NCBI GenBank assembly: GCA_003696795.1
Contig: RFFT01000036.1
Span: forward strand, 69,128 to 104,268
Length of the DNA stretch: 35,141 bases
DNA from: Zetaproteobacteria bacterium
Lineage (GTDB): Bacteria > Pseudomonadota > Zetaproteobacteria > Mariprofundales > Mariprofundaceae
Direction: 5' to 3'
Made by a program: the position numbers and the translations under genes. Positions 32,898 to 35,141 of this stretch are shown piece after piece. The notes under the pieces were generated by a model. It was given only the letters and a program-made list of their open reading frames with translations. It searched no databases and was not told the origin of the DNA. The first letter of the stretch is position 1. Each line of letters opens with the position of its first letter.

Positions 32898-34055
32898 TCA
32901 AGCCGCCAGCCCAGCCATGCGTTTCAGTCGCGCGCGCGCGGCCACCAGCGCGGCCACCAACGCGCGCCCGTCGTCCCTCGTATTGTCGGGACCGAAACTC
33001 ACCCGGATCGCACCGCGCGCGATCTCCCGCTCCACCCCCATGGCCATCAACACATGCGAGGGATCGCGCTTGCCCGAAGAACAGGCCGACCCCGACGCGA
33101 CAGCGAAGCCGGCAAGGTCCAGTTGCATCAACAGCGTTTCGCCATCCATCCCCGGCAACGCAAACATGCTCGTGTTCGGCACGCGTTCCACCGTACGCGC
33201 GAATACCCGCGCATCGGGCAAGGCGCGCAGCAATTCTCGCTCGAACGCATCACGCAGCGCGCGGGTGGACGTAAAATCCATGCCCTCCATCGCCGCCGCA
33301 AAGGCGACAATGCCCGGCACATTCTCCGTGCCCGACCGACGCTTCCGTTCCTGCCCCCCGCCCGGCGCCAATTCGGGCACGCGCATGCCGCGCCGGATCA
33401 GCAGGGCGCCCACCCCGCGCGGGCCGCCGATCTTATGCGCCGACAGCGCCACAAAATCCGCATCCAGGCTGGCGATATCCAACGGCACTTTGCCCAAACC
33501 CTGCACCGCATCCACCAGGATCGGCACACCCAGCGCCCGGCAATGCGCGGCCACCTCGGCCACCGGCTGCACCGCCCCGGTCTCGTTGTTGGCCAGCATC
33601 ATGCACACCAGCCGGGTATCGCGATCGATGCGTTCGATCATCGAGCGCGCCGACACCACGCCGCTGCCATCGGGCCGCACCAGATCCACCCGCCAGCCGC
33701 GCGCGCGCATTGCATCGGTCTGCCAGCGTTCCAGGGGGCGCAACACGGCGGGATGCTCGATCGCCGTGCTGACCACCCGCCCGGGATCGGCCTGAGCGAG
33801 CACACCCTGCACCGCGATATTGTCCGCCTCGGTCCCCCCCGAGGTGAACACCACGCTTCCGGGTTCGGCATCAAGCATCGCCGCAATCCGCTCACGCGCA
33901 TCTTCCAGACGACGCCGCGCCTCGCGCCCGGCCCAGTGCAGGCTGGAGGCATTGCCCTTCAGGCTGCGCGCCGCCTCAACATAGGCGGCAATGGCCGCCT
34001 CGCTCATCGGCGCGGTCGAGTTGTGGTCAAGATACCGCTTCTGCTGCTTCGACAT
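32898..34055 (-). CDS. iscS: Cysteine desulfurase (IscS/NifS class I)
   Basis: PLP enzyme that removes sulfur from cysteine as a protein-bound persulfide for Fe-S assembly and tRNA thiolation. The 385-residue protein has the PLP-binding Lys in ALSAHKIGGPRG and the TSGGTEADN and IEHPAVL segments. The catalytic Cys lies in SGSACSSGKRDPSHVL. The N-terminus is YLDHNSTAPM rather than the usual YLDNNATTP, and the protein is about 20 residues shorter than E. coli IscS (404), so it may belong to a NifS-like branch. The ATG at 34055 lies within the iscR end (29-nt overlap), with AAGGA 11 nt upstream. No iscU follows. Confidence 0.92.
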   Translation of the reverse strand: MSKQQKRYLDHNSTAPMSEAAIAAYVEAARSLKGNASSLHWAGREARRRLEDARERIAAMLDAEPGSVVFTSGGTEADNIAVQGVLAQADPGRVVSTAIEHPAVLRPLERWQTDAMRARGWRVDLVRPDGSGVVSARSMIERIDRDTRLVCMMLANNETGAVQPVAEVAAHCRALGVPILVDAVQGLGKVPLDIASLDADFVALSAHKIGGPRGVGALLIRRGMRVPELAPGGGQERKRRSGTENVPGIVAFAAAMEGMDFTSTRALRDAFERELLRALPDARVFARTVERVPNTSMFALPGMDGETLLMQLDLAGFAVASGSACSSGKRDPSHVLMAMGVEREIARGAIRVSFGPDNTRDDGRALVAALVAARARLKRMAGLAA

Positions 34056-34497
34056 ACGCGCGCACGTCCTTCAATTCCACGCGGTCCAGAAACACCTCGC
34101 CGTCGCACACTTGCTGGATGGAAACCGCGTCGAGAAAGCGATTGATGTGCTGGCCCAACGCCTCCCACAGCTGATGCGTGTCGCAGCGGTTGCCGCGATG
34201 ACAACCGCGCACGCCATTCTCGCACATCGTCGTGCGCATCGGCTCGTTGACCGCGCGAATCACCTCGGCCACGGTGATGTCCGAGGCGGGTCGCGCCAGC
34301 AGGTAGCCGCCGCCCGGCCCGCGCACGGAACGCACCAGCCCGCCTTCGCGCAGGCGACGAAACAACTGCTCCAGATAGGAAAGGGAGATAAACTGGCGCT
34401 CGGATATCGATGCCAACGCCACCGGACCGCTGTGCTGCTGCTTGGCCAGGTCGACCATGGCCGACACCGCGTATCGCCCCTTGCTCGTCAGACGCAT
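34027..34497 (-). CDS. iscR: Fe-S cluster-sensing regulator IscR
   Basis: Rrf2-family regulator that binds a [2Fe-2S] cluster and represses the isc operon when clusters are plentiful. The 156-residue protein starts MRLTSKGRYAVSAMVDLA and has a winged helix-turn-helix (about 28-70, with LSYLEQLFRRLREGGLVRSVRGPGGGY). The cluster ligands are Cys92, Cys99, Cys105 and His108; the first gap is six residues instead of the five of E. coli. The ATG at 34497 has AGGAGG 8 nt upstream. It is the first gene of the operon and lies downstream of an IscR-type site. Confidence 0.96.
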   Translation of the reverse strand: MRLTSKGRYAVSAMVDLAKQQHSGPVALASISERQFISLSYLEQLFRRLREGGLVRSVRGPGGGYLLARPASDITVAEVIRAVNEPMRTTMCENGVRGCHRGNRCDTHQLWEALGQHINRFLDAVSIQQVCDGEVFLDRVELKDVRAYVEAAEAVS

Positions 34498-34541
34498 TTC
34501 AATGACCTCCTAGCGGATAAACCCCTATGGGAAGGTCGGAT

Positions 34542-34571
34542 ATTATAAACCGTACTAATTTAGTCAAGTAT
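34542..34571 (-). promoter_or_regulatory. iscR promoter with IscR type-1 binding site
   Basis: On the minus strand the 25 bp from 34571 to 34547 begin ATACTTGACTAAATTAGT and continue ACGGTTT. This matches the E. coli type-1 IscR site (ATA-YY-GACT, A/T centre, AGTC-type second half), with a degenerate right end. A perfect -10 TATAAT (34547-34542) follows directly, and TTGACT could be a -35. IscR loaded with its cluster would overlap the promoter and repress it. Confidence 0.75.
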
Positions 34572-34573
34572 TG

Positions 34574-35141
34574 TCAGATGCCGCCACCGATGAAGCGTTC
34601 GAGTTTCTTCTGCTCCTCCTGCAGGTCGCGCTCCAATTGCTCGTCCTTGCGGGATGCCTCCTCCGGCGGACGGGGATGAAAGGTATCGATACGCGCGTTC
34701 ACATCGTCGATCATCTTCAAAACATGGGCCAGCGCCTCGGCCACCGGGTTGGCCAGCAAATGATGGTCGAGATTGATCCGCCCGTTCTCGATGAGCGGCG
34801 CCGTTGCGCCAACCACCGTTCCCGGAATGCCCACCACGGTCGAATGCGCCGGCACATCGCGCAACACGACCGAATTGGCGCCAATGCGCGATTGCTCGCC
34901 TATGGTGATCGCGCCGAGCACCTTGGCGCCGGCGCCGACAATCACGCCATCCTTCAATGTCGGATGCCGCTTGGTCTTTTCCCAGGTCGTTCCACCCAAG
35001 GTGACTCCGTGGTACAGGGTCACATCGTCGCCGATCTCGGTCGTCTCGCCGATCACCACGCCCATCCCATGATCGATAAAGAACCTGCGGCCAATGCGCG
35101 CGCCCGGATGAATCTCGATACCGGTAAGCCAGCGCACGAGA
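34574..35141 (-). CDS. cysE: Serine O-acetyltransferase, C-terminal part
   Basis: First step of cysteine synthesis: acetyl transfer from acetyl-CoA to serine. Only the last 188 codons lie in the window; the 5' end is beyond the right edge, and the frame continues past 35141. The left-handed beta-helix of hexapeptide repeats is clear ([25 protein letters not shown] and following). The catalytic His is in DHGMG, and a second conserved His is in [24 protein letters not shown] is the CoA-end motif. The C-terminal tail is longer than in E. coli CysE and ends in a charged coiled-coil-like segment. It lies upstream of iscR and would feed IscS with cysteine; this cysE-iscR order is common. No terminator is visible between the two. 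Confidence 0.93.
   Translation of the reverse strand, partial: LVRWLTGIEIHPGARIGRRFFIDHGMGVVIGETTEIGDDVTLYHGVTLGGTTWEKTKRHPTLKDGVIVGAGAKVLGAITIGEQSRIGANSVVLRDVPAHSTVVGIPGTVVGATAPLIENGRINLDHHLLANPVAEALAHVLKMIDDVNARIDTFHPRPPEEASRKDEQLERDLQEEQKKLERFIGGGI

Noticed and set aside
1-35141. CRISPR arrays, insertion sequences, integrase or attachment sites
   Set aside because: No regularly spaced direct repeats, transposase-like frames or tRNA-associated repeats were seen by eye.

Overview
The window is a GC-rich, densely packed chromosomal segment of a proteobacterium. The gene content fits a gamma- or betaproteobacterium: an rplU-rpmA-obgE-proB block, a complete 14-gene NADH dehydrogenase I operon with separate nuoC and nuoD and a short 162-residue NuoI, a cysE-iscR-iscS-iscA block, and MsbA. 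I cannot name a genus from the sequence alone. Almost everything is on the minus strand. The only plus-strand genes are a MinD/ParA-like ATPase and a small J-domain-like protein at 26752-27901. I saw no rRNA, tRNA, CRISPR array, insertion sequence or prophage.

Layout, left to right (minus-strand genes are transcribed right to left). At 1-5011 lies a housekeeping run obgE > proB > proA > nadD > rsfS > rlmH > start of an EnvC-like murein hydrolase activator, with 4-nt overlaps or tiny gaps throughout. At 5054-5988 lies rpmE > rplU > rpmA with its own sigma70-like promoter and a clear intrinsic terminator. At 6000-12137 lies a self-contained drug/metal efflux operon, tetR > membrane fusion lipoprotein > RND pump > TolC-type channel, with an 18-bp TetR-type operator next to its promoter.

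At 12142-26521 lies the uninterrupted nuoA-N operon encoding respiratory complex I. It starts from a candidate promoter flanked by a perfect 7-bp dyad and ends in an intrinsic terminator. The divergent region 26442-26751 separates it from the plus-strand ATPase/J-like pair. At 27898-34573 lies a long minus-strand run iscR > iscS > iscA > gcvR-like > def > amiC > msbA > DUF374 acyltransferase, headed by a promoter carrying a recognisable IscR type-1 site. It combines Fe-S cluster assembly and envelope functions. At the right edge is the 3' part of cysE.

Points of most interest: the translationally coupled ParA-like ATPase and HPD-less J-like mini-protein, with a 5-codon mini-ORF in front; an Fe-S operon without iscU, hscBA or fdx; convergent genes sharing one CTAG for both stop codons; and the operator-like dyad at the nuo promoter. 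All start codons, motifs and spacings were read by eye. No database search was possible.
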